From contig NC_019871.2 in the NCBI RefSeq assembly GCF_002234675.1, positions 20,306,604-20,370,603 of the forward strand: 64,000 bases of DNA, in the 5' to 3' direction. The notes beneath the pieces are model-generated. The model saw only the letters and a program-made list of their open reading frames with translations. It was not told the origin of the DNA and did no database searches. Position 1 is the stretch's first letter, and every line of letters starts with the position of its first letter. This stretch comes from Oryzias latipes. Lineage: Eukaryota; Chordata; Actinopteri; Beloniformes; Adrianichthyidae. Shown one piece after another: positions 27,301 through 40,900 of the stretch. Position numbers and translations under genes: made by a program.

Positions 27301-30300
27301 GCTAACAACTCGGTCGCTGAACGCTAGTCGGTGTTACATAGCTTGTCTGGGTCACGCGGTTGGTCTGTCTCCAAACAGCACCCGTTAGAACTAGTCACCA
27401 TACTAGTAATTTTTCGCGCTTCGCTCTCAACCGGAGTCGACGAAGTCGTCATGGAGCCTGAACCTTTCCTCGCCATGGAAACGGTCAGACCTCTGCCTAG
27501 AGCCTGCTCATGCGGCAGCAAAATCGCCGGGGCAGACACCCATTCTGCCTGTGCTGCATGTCTGGGGCTGCAACATGCCCAGGACGCGTTAGCATCTCCG
27601 GCTAGCTGCGAGCATTGTGCGCGCCTCTCCCTCAAGACCCTGAGACGCAGACTAGCGCGCCAAGCTAGTCTGTCCAAGGCGGACCCGGTCTTGGGGGTAA
27701 CCAGCCCCCCACTACCAGAGGAGTCTACGCAGGGAGAGGTGGCAGGCATGAGCTGGGGCGACCAACTGGATACGGTCGCGCCACTCGAGGGCATGGATGA
27801 GCAGGAGGCCGCGCCCCCGGAGTTTCAGGACACTGTGCCCGACTCCGGAGACGAGTCCATCAGCTTCGGCTCTGAGGAGGACGAGGAGGACAGCGAGCCT
27901 TTCCTTCTGCCATCGGCTGCAAAGCCGCTGGCTGCGGGCGACGCGTGCGGCGGCTTCCCAAACCCGACCGCCGCGATGGACCTGCATGATGTCTGCAGAA
28001 GAGCAGCTGAAAAGCTGGGCATTAAGTGGCCTGAAGCCCTCACCGAGGCCACCACGTCTCGCTATGAGGGAAAAAGACTGCCTAAAGCCAAGTCTTCCAG
28101 CAGACAGCTGCTGCCAGTGTTCCCTGAGTGCTTGGAGGAAGCAACCAGGACCTGGAGCACCCCCTTTTCAGCCAAAAGCCCCGTCCTGGGAGGCTCGGCT
28201 TTGGACTGGGCCAACATGGAGGAGAACGGATTCTCGCAGATCCCTCCAGTCGAACCGCTGCTGGCTTCCCACCTGCACCCAACACAGAAGTCCACCATGA
28301 CTTCCGCGGGCCCCGCCCTGCCCTCGAAAGCTGACTGCTTCCAGTCAACTCTCACCGAAAAGGGCTACAAGGCAGTTGCCGCATCGGTGAAAGCCCTGAA
28401 TGCATCTTCTCTGCTTCTAGCCTACCAGGCAGAGCTGCAGGAACAGATGTCAAGCACTCCAACCCCAGACCTGTGGAACGAGCTATGCGTGGTCACAGAC
28501 CTTTGTCTGCGTCTCCACAGGTCCGCAGTCCAAGCCTCTGGGCGAGCCATGGCCCTCATGGTTGTCCAGGAAAGAGCCCGGTGGCTGAACTTATCCAGTC
28601 TCTCTCAGAAGGAGAAGACTCAACTCCTCGATGTGCCGGTGGACCCAAAGAGCCTATTTGGGCCAGCAATGGCCACAATGCAAAGGCGCTGTGAGGAGAA
28701 GAAACGGGAAGGTGAAGCACTGCAGCTGTGTCTGCCCAGGAAGGTACCCCCTCCTACCCCAGCTGCACCGCGTCTTTCCTTCGCTCAAGCGGTAGCTAGA
28801 CCAGCTTACCGCACTCCGAAACGCCAGCCTCAGCCAGGTGACCGGAGCCACGGAAAGCCTGCTGAGGCCAGAGGGGCCTGGGCCAAGAAACCGTCTGCTC
28901 CAAACGTGACAACGTCAGCCCAGCCAGCGCCTCCTGTCGCTCAGAGCGCAAAGAAAAAGAGGCGTGCCACCTAGGGCGCAACCAACAGGGATGGAGAGCG
29001 GGCAAAACCAAAAGCCTGCTTCCCCCCTTCCACGACACGTTCCGTTCCTGTCGTTTTTCTCCAGGGCATGTTCCAGCCCGACCAAAAGGCGTGCAGAGGC
29101 ACAGGTGGCCCTCACTGTTCACAGCCAGTTTAAAAGGAGAAAAGAGGGACCCACAGAGAGCTCAGTGGAGCCACAGTTGGGTCCCAGAAAGTGTTTGAAA
29201 AGGTTTTTAAAACCAACACAAATAAAAAATCCCCGAGGCGCGCAACCAGGCCCCGAGCCAAGGGCGCAGCCTCAACACAAAAAGACAAAACAAAAAACAA
29301 AACGCATACAAATGACGGGAAGCCGAGTGGGAGCTGCGCAGCTGCACATGAGGCCACAGGAGGGAGCTGTTGCTCCGCCAGTGGCACAGCAGCCCAGCAC
29401 CGTGGTACCAACGAGCCCTGCGCCAGCGCAGCTCGTGTTGGCCACGCCCACCAGTGTCTCAGCGCGGATGCCGCTCGGCCCGCTCTCGGACAAATCACAG
29501 CAATGGCGGCACTGCGGGGCGCCAGACTGGGTTATAAGCACTGTTACCAAGGGTTACAGACTCCAGTTTGCATTTACCCCTCCCCTTTTCAATGGTATAC
29601 TGCAGTCGCAGGCCAGGGGGCAGAATGCACGAATTTTGCAGGAAGAGATCAAAACACTGCAGGGCAAAAGAGCCATTCAGCTAGTGCCACCGGAGCAAGC
29701 TCACAGCGGGTTCTACTCCAGATACTTCCTGGTCCCAAAACGGGGTGGAGGCCTGCGTCCGATTCTAGACCTGCGAGCACTGAACAAATACTTGAGGAAG
29801 TACAAATTCAGAATGCTAACACACGCAGGTCTGGTACGGTTTGTGCGTCCAGGAGACTGGTTCGTCTCCATAGATTTGAAAGACGCATATTTTCACGTCC
29901 CAATATACCCCCCTCACAGAAAGTATCTCAGATTTTCCTTTCGAGGGAAGGTTTACGAGTTTCTAGTGCTCCCCTTCGGCCTCTCACTGAGTCCGCGGGT
30001 GTTTGTGAAATGCACGGAGGCCGCCGTCGCACCCATGAGACAGATGGGCGTTCGGCTGGCCATGTATATAGACGACTGGCTGCTCGCAGCGCAGTCTCCC
30101 GAAGAACTCAGGAGGCAGGCCGGGTTGCTCACATCGCACCTAACTGCACTGGGCTTCACAGTAAACTGGGGAAAGTGCGTATTGACACCAGTTCAAACGA
30201 TCACTTTCATCGGCTTATCCCTGAATTCGGTCGAGTTCAGAGCGCGACTCTCAGCGGAGAGAGTGACAGCCTTCCGGGCGTGTCTGTCACAGTTCCGCAG

Positions 30301-33300
30301 GGGGGCGTGGATAACATTCAGACTGTGCCTCAAACTCCTCGGGCTGATGGCATCGGCGCTGTCCGTCATCCCTTTTGGCCGCTTACACATGCGTCCTTTT
30401 CAGCGGTGGGTGGCGTCGCTCAATCTAAGCCCCGCCTGCCATGGTCACCGACGAGTGCTTGCTTCGGTTACGTGCATTCTCGCCCTACACAAGTGGAGGG
30501 ACATCTCCTTCCTCACCACGGGTGTTGTCATGGGAACCGTGCAAACAAGACAGGTGATCACCACAGACGCCTCGCTGACAGGCTGGGGAGCCACTCACGA
30601 GGGCAGGACAGTGAACGGTCTGTGGGGCTCCCACATGCGATCAGTTCACATAAACTGCTTGGAACTCCTGGCGGTGTCTCTTGCACTGAAACATTTCTTA
30701 CCCTTTCTGAAAGGGCGCCATGTTTTAGTCAGGACCGACAATACCACAGTGGTGGCGTATATCAACAGACAAGGAGGACTGCGCTCATTTCAGTTGCACA
30801 CGCTAGCACACAGACTGATTATGTGGAGCAGCTCCCGTCTTCTGTCGCTGCGGGCCATCCATGTACCGGGGATAATGAACTGGGGAGCCGACCTGCTCTC
30901 CAGAGGGAACCCGCGTTACAGGGAATGGAAGCTCCACAGCCAGGTGGTAGCCCAGATGTGGAGCATTTACGGTCAAGCAGAGGTCGATCTCTTTGCGTCA
31001 GCGGAGAACGCCCAGTGTCAAATGTTCTACTCTCTGACGGACCAGAGCGGCCCCCTGGGGGTGGACGCTCTAGCGCACGAGTGGCCGTGCCGACTTCTGT
31101 ATGCGTTCCCACCATTGGAGTTGATTGCCCCTACCCTCACCAGGGTTCGGGAGGGGAAACACTCTCTCATCCTCGTAGCCCCTCGGTGGCCCGGGAAACA
31201 CTGGCTAGCGGACATCATTCAGATGCTGCACAGCCAACCGTGGCCCCTGCCTTTACGCAGGGACCTCCTGTCGCAGGCCCGCGGGGAAATTTTTCATCCT
31301 CATCCGGAGCGCCTGGCTCTGTGGGCCTGGCCCGTGAGAGGCTGAATCTCATGGCAGCGGGACTCCCGCAGAACGTCGTGGACACGATCCAGAGTGCCAG
31401 AGCGCGGTCCACCCGCTCCGCCTATGGCGCCAAATGGCGCGTTTTTGAGGACTGGTGCGTAAAAATGGGCGTATTGCCTTTCCAGAGCCCAGTCCCAGTC
31501 ATTCTATCGTTCCTTCAGGAACTGATTGAAAAAGGTTTGTCCTTTTCCACCATTAAAGTGTATCTGGCGGCCATATCCGCCTGTCACATAGGTGTTAATG
31601 ACAAAACAGTGGGCCAGCATCCGCTTATTTGTCAGTTTATGAGGGGCGCACGTCGGCTCCGACCGGTGTCGAAAAGCCTTGTTGCTCCTTGGGATTTACC
31701 GGTGGTGCTGGACGCACTGTCGTGCGCACCGTTTGAGCCACTGAGGCAAGTCAGCCTCAAAGCGCTCTCTTTTAAAACAGCTCTGCTTATTGCACTAGCT
31801 TCTGCTAAACGAGTGAGCGACATCCATGCGTTGTCAGTTCACCCGTCCTGTTTGCAGTTCTCCAGAGGGGATTCTAAGGTTTTGTTGAGACCGAATCCGG
31901 CATTTATGCCCAAGGTTTTCAACCCTACCATACCTTGCCACCCCATTGAGTTTTTGGAATTCAATCCGCCTCCTTTTTCCTCTACGGAGCAAGAGAAGCT
32001 TCACACATTGTGCCCTGTGCGGGCGCTGCGCATCTATGTGGAGAGGACGGCTGGCTTCAGAAAATCTGAGCAGCTGTTTGTGTCGTGGGTTTCTCCTCAC
32101 ACAGGAAAGCCTATAACCAAACAACGCCTGTCACACTGGGTTGTGGGCGCTATAACCATGGCTTATAACAGCAAGGGGTTAACACCCCCGGCGGGCCTGC
32201 GCGCTCATTCCACTCGCGGCATGGCATCATCATGGGCAGTTTTTCAGGGCATCTCTCTGGATGATGTGTGCACGGCTGCCAGTTGGGCAACGCCTCACAC
32301 TTTCATCAGATTTTATAGACTGGATGTCACTAGACCAGGGCTGCCTCACGCAGTGCTAGGTGTGGGGTCCACACCTTCACCTGTATGATCAGCCTGGTTG
32401 TTCTCTGTTGGTCTTCGGAGTAAGCTTATCTGGCAATACGGGAGTCTCTACATCCCATAGTGAGATACCGAAACGAATGTTGAAAGAGAACTTTAGGTTA
32501 AGAACTTAACCCCGGTTCTCTGAAACATGAGTGAGGTATCTCACCAGATCACCCTCCTTGCCTGGAGCGAGAAGAGGTGTGCTTACTTAGACTGAGGAGA
32601 GAAGATGGCGTCCGGCTCTTATAGCAGGAGGAAGTCCTGCCTCCTGAGAGCAGACGTCACCTTCTGTCTGCCAGTCAAGACTGGCGTAATGAAAAAGAGC
32701 TTCTGGGGGACAGCGCAGGGGGCGTGTCCCATAGTGAGATACCTCACTCATGTTTCAGAGAACCGGGGTTAAGTTCTTAACCTAAAGATTTCCACCCACC
32801 CACCCAAAAAATTTGGAGACTTCAAAATAAAAGCACACACAACGAAACCATTTTGCTTTGAAGAGTGAAAAAAATCAAGAAGAACAGAGATGGGCTGTTC
32901 CAGCACTCCAACTCCAAACCAAATGCATTGAAGGAGAACATCTAGTTTGGCTCTGTTGTTCCAGGCTTTGGATGTCAGAAATATCAACAGCTGACTGAAG
33001 ATCCAGACCAGCCAAGAACAAGACAAACTCCAAGATTATTTCCCTGGTCTCACTTCATAAGGGGTACCTCAATAATTGATCCAATCTCCCCCACAGTTTT
33101 CCATTGGGGACCAGCAGAACAGTTTAGATTAGGATCCGTTTTTGCTGTTCCAGTACGAAGCCCTTTCTTTCTTTGTACAGTCACATGACCATAACAATTC
33201 TAGATTTGCTTCTTGGCTTTTGTTATACTCTTTTACTTTTCAAATACTGTAGACTGCGCAAGGAGCCCATTAGTGATTCGTGTGTGCTCCTTGGGTGCAG

Positions 33301-36300
33301 CCTGACTGTTAGAAATGAGGAAATTAGACAATTAGAGTGTAGTTTGTCTGGACTGCAGCGTTTGCTGGTGGATGGAAACCGATTAATTCTTCTGGGCTTG
33401 AAGCAGAAAAGGCTGAACATTTCAGGTCTTACCAGAAGTAGGCCTTCACATGTTCCTGGATTAACACCCATGTCTCCCCAAAGTCATCAGATTTCCACAG
33501 CTAGAGACCAGAGAAGAAGAAGAAAAGGAAGAAATGGAGGGGTACAATGACAAAAAGTCTAGGTCACACTTGACTCAAGTAAGACAGGGACAGCAACTGA
33601 CCTCTAGATTTAAAAAAGGAAGCAAGAAAAACATCATTCCATCATTCCTTAATAACCATTTACTGAAAATGAAGGTTGTGAAAATAGACTTGGATTAGTC
33701 ACAACGTTGAGACCTGTTTGTTGGAATGGGAGCTGTCGTAGCCAAGCACAAGGCCGGACATTCTGGAATGGAGCAGCAGGTCGGTGGGTTTGAAGGGAAG
33801 GGAGAAGCCCTGGACGTTACGGCAGAAGTCAAAGGTGTTCCACAGGTAGTTGTTAGTGGAATCCACAAACAGGTACTGAAAAACACAAGAGGAACCAGAA
33901 CAACACAAATATTCAAGAATATGCTGTAAGCCATTTTTTGAAAACATGTTTATTCATAAATCATTGATGTAAGGGATAATGGCCGTTGTGGTGTCCATGA
34001 TCAGAAATTAACGGACGACCCGAAAGCAACTGTCCAACACCAAGCAGAGGATGGATGCTTTCGCATAGTTTATTAATTTCTACTCGAAGGCCATTTTCCT
34101 GCTTATAGCATGGCCATTTAGAAAAGAAATGAATATTAAATCAATTATTTGTACTTTAATGTAGCTATTTCTAACATTTATACAGTTTTTCACAACAAGT
34201 CGACTATTTAATACGCTGTGTGATGCATTTGCAGCGCTTTGCTGCAGCTGGTCTATGAGACTAACCAGCAGAGCAATATAGTATACGTGTTCATCATTCA
34301 TTAACTCTTAAATTGTTTATTAAAATGTATTCACTCTGTATCAAGCAATAAGGCAAACAAGACAGAAAGACAGACAATGAATTATTTAAAATTAAAGGCA
34401 ACATTGTTGTTGGAGGTAAAATTTGACAGATACCTGCGTGTCCATCATAGAACCATTTGAAGGACAGAGATCTTTTCTACTGCCTTGCTGCTGTGATAAA
34501 CTGTGGAATAACGAATGTCCACCTATGTTCCAGGTTCCTGTTGTTCTGGTTACCAACTGGCGTTTAGACCAGCGCCTAAATATAGAATGTAGAGCATTCA
34601 GGCCATGTTACCAGAACTCGTTCTTTAAGTGTCTATTATCACTTTTACTGGACACCAGCAGCCAATCAGAACTAAGCATTCACCCACATAAAAATATTTG
34701 TTTTCTAATTTTGTTGTTATTTTAATAAACTTCGTTTTTATTATAATCCATTTACTCATCCCAGAATTGAGCAATCTGCACCAGGAATTGTGGGCAGATC
34801 TAATTAAAGCAACCCCCAACTGAGGATTAGATATCTTGCCCAGGGCAATTTAGCACAGGTCTCAACCAATATCCAGTTTTTTTCAGAGATCTGAAGCTGC
34901 AGCTGTTTCTCCACTCTAAACTTTGGCGTTCAGCTTTACAATGATGGAAGTTTTTGCAAAAATGAAAAATCTGAAAACTATTGAAAGAAATAAAGAAGCA
35001 ACAATCTGTCTTTATTATTGACAATGACAGTAAATTAACAATTTGAGCCCAATTTTACTTTAGATTAATCATATTGCTTTTAAACAGTGTATTTAGTTTG
35101 GTTGGTATCATCAGTAGAAGCAGCTTGTGCCGCACACAGCAATTTTTAGATCCATGCATGAATGCAGCTCTTCAATCAGTGGCTTTGGACCACAAAACAC
35201 ACAGACAAACATGTTGGAGCAGGCAGGTATAGTTAGCCCCGACTGCCGTTCCAGGCGGATTTGGGATGTCTGCGGGTGAAAAATGGTCAAACCTGGACGG
35301 GTTTACACAGGTGGCCAGCACAAAATTTCAATGTCATAGATCACTTGGTAAACCCGTAGAGAGAAAATGTTCATAGATATTTTTTTCTATGGCCAACAGG
35401 TCGTAGTGAAAACTTGTACAACACTTAAGGGTAAGTAAGATGAAGCCGCATCTCTTTGTGATCCTGCAAGCGCCCGGACAACCCAAAAACCCACAGCACC
35501 CGTACAGGTCACCTACCCTATATGGTCGCATGTGACTAAGCTATTACTTTCTGGCAATGACCACAATCCTCCTAAATGACAAATCCGTTCTTTTGCTGGT
35601 TCGTGTGGAGCCATCTGACCTGCTGGTGGAAAAGGCTCTAAAGCAGAATCATCTCTGCTGCAGAAACTTACCCTTCGGTTGTCTGCTGGGCTGTGGTAGA
35701 ACTGGGAAATAACTTGCTTGCTGCCATCCTTTTTCTTGTCCTTTGATAGCTGAAACTTGTCTGAGATGAGGGTGAAGGTACCGCCGTAGTCATAGGACAC
35801 ATACACCTTCAGATGAGAAAAGAGGAACTCTTTCAACGCCCACAGCATGAAAGCTCACATTTGGATTATAGCTCAACATTTTTAGGTGGGAATAAACTTT
35901 TAAAGCAAATTTGGGGTTGTATTAAACCCATTATTGAGAGAGTTCTTTGAAGCAATTTCCAGATTTAAACCATGTTTATGGTCAGCTACATGATTGGGGG
36001 TATCACCGGGCCCGTACAGCCAGCATAGGGCAAAAGGGGTCGGAGTTACAGGCACTAGACAGGATAAGAAAGAACATTTATTAAGAGGACAAGAAGAGTG
36101 GCAACGGTGGAGAGAAAAAGTCCAGCAGATGTAGACTGAAGCAGAATCAGTCCAATCGTAGAGAATAATGAAAGGAACTCGGTGAAAAACATGGTTTTTC
36201 ATCAAGTCCATCGACCCATTAGGTGGAAGAAGCTAGTTTCCCTTTTCACTTAATCCTTTTTGTCTTATATCGAATTCAACAATAGTGTGGCAAAAAAAAG

Positions 36301-37894
36301 TTCTTTCCCGTTGAAATATATTTACAATCAGACATTTTTAATCCAGTTTACAGCTTAATTTTTATCACTCCTTGTTTCAAAAAGATATAAAAGTTCAGAG
36401 ATATTTTAGGTTTTGGGTTAGTGCTAGGGTTTTGTAATCAAATGTAGTTCATACACAGTTTTTTGAGTAAATATTCTTGGTAATAATCTGAGAAAAACAG
36501 ACTCCTGCATTATGCTGTTAGCAGAAAAACAGTATTTTTCTAGATGGAAGAAGAACACCAGCTCAGATGGAACAGGTCTCGCTTTCATACAGGCGTTTGG
36601 TTTTTGCTTCAGACCGTCCGTCACCATTCAGACTTTTTCCGTACTAAAATAAACGTTGTAGAAGTACTTACAGCACTGGTCTTGGGTCCACTGGCTGCTG
36701 CACTGTCCCGAGCCAACGCCACAATAACGTTGCTCTTCTCCCCGGCCCAGTGCACAACCATCTGGTTGTGAGAATCGTTCAGACTGACCTGCACATAGAA
36801 AGTCAACAGGGACGTTAGAAGAGCAATGAAAAGAACCTAAGACCTCCATCCAAGATCTCCTGCTGCTTCCTTCATTTGGAGCTGCACACCAAACATGGCG
36901 CCTCTGAAACCTGTAAAGCTGGATAGCTCTGAGATTGGTCGTCATTTTCGTTAGTTAATGTTAGGGTTGGGGTTGTGAGGGGCTAGCAGGAGAGCACATA
37001 CATAGAGAGCCCTCAAAGATGTGTAGGGGAAGGGGGGCGGGTTGCTCTGCACCAACAACCCTGCCCAAACTGGTTAATTTCTAATGAACTCCTGCTGCTA
37101 TGCAGAAACTTTGTCCAAAAAAAACACTACTTTTAATTTTTATTTTGGCTAAAAGCAGCATAATCCTAATTAAAAGATAACAATAGATCAAACGATTGGG
37201 TTAGGATTTTCAGGGCCGTACTTATAAAGCTTTGTGGCCAAGACATTCTGCTCGTTCAAATAAATAGAATGGCAGAAAATAGACTTTTGAAACTCGTGCA
37301 AAATAAAAATATCAAAATTCTTCATTTTCATTAATTTGTGTCAATTTTCGTTTTAATATGTGCATATTATTATTTTACAGCTGCATCTTCTACCAGTCTG
37401 TGGTCGCCAGCGCTCTAACGTACGCTGTGGTGTGCTGGGGGGGGAGCACCTCAAAGACAGACTTCTCCAGGCTGGAGAAGCTGATCAGGCGGGCTGGTTC
37501 TGTGGTTGGCACAAGGCTGGACCCTCTGGCTACTGTGGCAGAGAGAAGGACACTCAAAAAACTAACGTGTATCCTGGACAATACCACCCACCCTCTGCAC
37601 ACGACCATCAGTAGCCAGAGAAGCACCTTCAGCAAGAGGCTGCTCCTCCCAAGGTGCAGGACTAATAGACTGAGGAACTCCTTTGTCCCCGGGCCATCAA
37701 ACTCTTCAACCACCACTTAGGAGGGGGTTGTGGGACAGAAAGGAAAGGGCCTTGATTGACTTTCTTAAATGCTGTTTTGCAGAAATGTAAACTGTCTTTA
37801 CTGTTTTTACTTTTCTGATTATGTCTAATAGTGCTGTATGCGATGGAGATGTCAATTTCCATGCGGGAACCTCCCAAATGGATAAATAAAGTTG

Positions 37895-37927
<33 letters not shown>

Positions 37928-40900
37928 TTATCTATCTATCCAAGTGTATTGTAATACAACTGCAAAAATGCTTGACTTCAGAATTAGTCAGTAAGGTTGT
38001 GTCAGTGCAGTGTTACATAAAAAATGAATCAAACCTCCTCCCAGTGCCCTCAAAAACAAAAATAAGCCGTGTAGCTGCACATTGTTCTGCTGAGGGAGAG
38101 GCTGAACACCAGAGCTGAAATGTCAGACTGATAACTGGTTTTCGCACATCTCAGTTTTTAGGCCTTGGCTCCACATTAAGGCTGTTGTTAAGCTGGTTCC
38201 CCGCCCTCCTCCTCCTCCTCCTCTTCCTCCTCCTCCTCCTCAGTGTGTCCCTCTGGACCGCCTTACGTCTCCGTCTCTCAGGCCAAAAAACCTCGCAGCA
38301 GTAAATTTCCGCATTTCAGGCTCCGTTGGTCGCAAAGCAAGTGCATTGATAGGCTGCATACAGCTCTGAAGAGCGGCGGGCGACACTCCACAAAGTCACG
38401 GTGAAACCAACAACCTTCAACAGACTGCAGCAATACAGAACTAGAATATCTTTAAGAGTGATAAGCACTATGGTTAAGGGACAGGCCGGCTACAGCGTTC
38501 TAAATTCGCAGCACAGAGAACTTCCGAAATATTCACTCTTGTTGTTAGAGTTTTGGTTCATCGGTTTGTTACAGAGTGGCAACATTTGTTCTCCTCCCCT
38601 GGAGGAGCAGTAAGCTGCAAACACTGGAACCGATGATGGCCTTGGTCCCATGCACCTGTACGGGGGTTGACCCGTATGGGTGCCACAGGTGGGCCGCCAG
38701 TTTTATGCTCCCCTATAGGAGCACATGGAACCTCAAAATGCAACAGACGGATGCCTTGCAAGATAAAAACCATGAGCTTCTACAAATGTGCTGTAACACA
38801 GACCTGACAGAAGATCCTCACCTCCACAGATAGAACCTCCAACAAAGAAAAGGTTTAGATAATGATTTACTACAGAGTGAAAGTATTTTGGAAATGAGCA
38901 CCAATAGAAATTGATCCAGGGTTTGCTGATCATCACTGCAGTTTACATGCAGAGCAGCAACACCAGGAGCGGCTTGGACTGCCCGAAGAGCCCATCAGCT
39001 TATTCATGCGGGCACCGTTCAGCTGCTCACACTTTGCACGTCAGCATTTTAATTATTTACCTCGGCTTTTTATTGCTTTCACTACACAGGTAACCGACGG
39101 TTTGAAATGTTTTAAAGGAGCATCAAGATTTTCTGTTCGTATGTTTTAGAGACGGTTTGCGAGGGAGGTTCATTTAGCTACCAAAAGTTTGGATTCCACC
39201 ATAAAAAAAAAACTCCAGTCATCTTTAATCTATTGTCCAAGCATTTCCGGTGTTTTTTTAATTATGATGATGCCGTTTTTAGCCCAAAAAAAAGTGTTGT
39301 TTTCTAAGACATAGTTTCTGCAGAGCGGCAGCAGCTCATTAAATATTTACCTCCGAGTTGTGGGCGGGGCTGTTGGTACGGTGCATGGACTGTAAAAAAA
39401 AAACCGGACACATCGAGATGCGAGGTCACCTATAGAAAATGCATTACCTCCAGCTCTGGCGAAATGAGGAAAAATCCCTCACCATTGCTTCCTGATAACC
39501 ATCTACTGCTATAGATATGATGACTCATAGCGACTCTGACCAATCACTGCCGACTGGTTTCAACATGGCGGCGCCTGTAGCTTATTCCTATTTAGGAACA
39601 CGAGATGGGAGGGGTTGAGCTGTCCAATGTTTTTACAGTCAATGGTGCGAAGCAACCCCACCCCCGTTTTTCATGACCCATAACTGAGAGCTCTCTGTTT
39701 ACATGCTCACCATTTTCATTGGAGTGGGTCTTTAAACATGTTTTTTACTTTGTAAAATCCAATAAGAGTACATTTCAACAGAATGTTTTGTGAAGCAGAT
39801 TGTTCAGACAGCTGGGCTCTTGGAATGTTACACGTTGGGTTAAAAGTCGAGAGCAGAGAGCCAGACTCTGAGATGAATCATTATGAACATTTATGAAGAG
39901 GTTCCTCAATTCTGACCTTTTTGGGGGGGGTTTCAGACGGACATTTCAGAAACTTAACAAGAAAACCAGTTCAGAAGAAAAAATAAGGTCAAAACCACAA
40001 AGGGAAATCAAAATCTCTTTTGCCTCGGCTGGTTGCATCAAAATATTGAATAGATTTGGTTTCAATTCCAGTTTTTTTATTTAAAACAAGTTTTACTAAC
40101 AAAATGCGACTTTCACACAACTGGTGACATGAACGTTGAATATTAAATCATTATTTCTTTAAAATGAAAAATTAACAGAATTTATTTTTCCCTGAAAAAT
40201 GTATTAAGACCCAGCCCAATGATAAAAGTGTTTTTGGTGTTTTTAACATGTTCTTGTGGCATTTCTCTCACGATGGAGGACAAATATAAAGAAAATTAAG
40301 CTTCAAATTGCATGAATCTTAATTAAAAGACCACTAGGAACATTCATTAAATTAAAATATGGTCACAGTGGTACTTTAAGTAAAGATTGCTTTGATATTG
40401 TTGAATCTCTGAGCTCTGACTGTAGTCCCTGGTCTCTATCTGTGCTGCTGGTTGTGGAGCTCTCTTCTTTCAGTCTTTAGTTGAAGTTTTCCAGGAACTG
40501 AGAGCAAATCTGGACCAAAAGGTAAACTTCCTGTCACTCAGAGGCAGGGGAACAGGTTGTGTTCTTCCTATAGGAAGATCCTGAAGGTCCCTTTATTATG
40601 TAATTATCTGATGATGTCAACAATGTGTCGATGTCACGGTGGATCATCCTCACGGGAGAGGTTTGTTTTTGAACACGAAACTCTTCTAGCCTTCTCATAA
40701 TGTGAGACCTGCACTGAGAAGTGAGACCTCTGACGACAGATAACAGGACATTCAGGTCAAAAGACTACATGAGGAAGTGACAGCCTTCAACCATAATGGC
40801 TGATAAAACCTGTTGATGGGTCAAAACCCTGCAGGAGATCCTAACCTGCCCCTGAAGACTTCTATCCCCCCATCACCTTTCATCCTAAAAGCTTCTTCTT

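Larger units (their letters stand above)
27045..32786 (+). mobile_element. complete DIRS1-type tyrosine-recombinase retrotransposon
   Basis: About 5.74 kb inside sorl1 intron 5, antisense to the host gene. It carries the full DIRS layout: non-identical outer ends, near-identical inverted terminal repeats (27068-27242 and 32561-32743), three consecutive open frames (gag-like, RT/RNase H, tyrosine recombinase) and an internal complementary region at 32454-32544 that joins the complements of both outer ends. No long target duplication is visible at the borders, as expected for recombinase-mediated integration of a circular cDNA. Intact frames and highly similar inverted repeats suggest a young copy. 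It is much more GC-rich than the surrounding intron. Confidence 0.95.

Noticed and set aside
28964..28990. Earlier GTG start for DIRS ORF2
   Set aside because: Eukaryotic initiation favours the ATG at 28991; the GTG overlaps the ORF1 stop only by coincidence unless reinitiation or frameshifting is shown.
29130..29498. Minus-strand frame inside the DIRS element
   Set aside because: Mirror of the GC-rich ORF2 coding strand; DIRS elements have no gene on this strand here.
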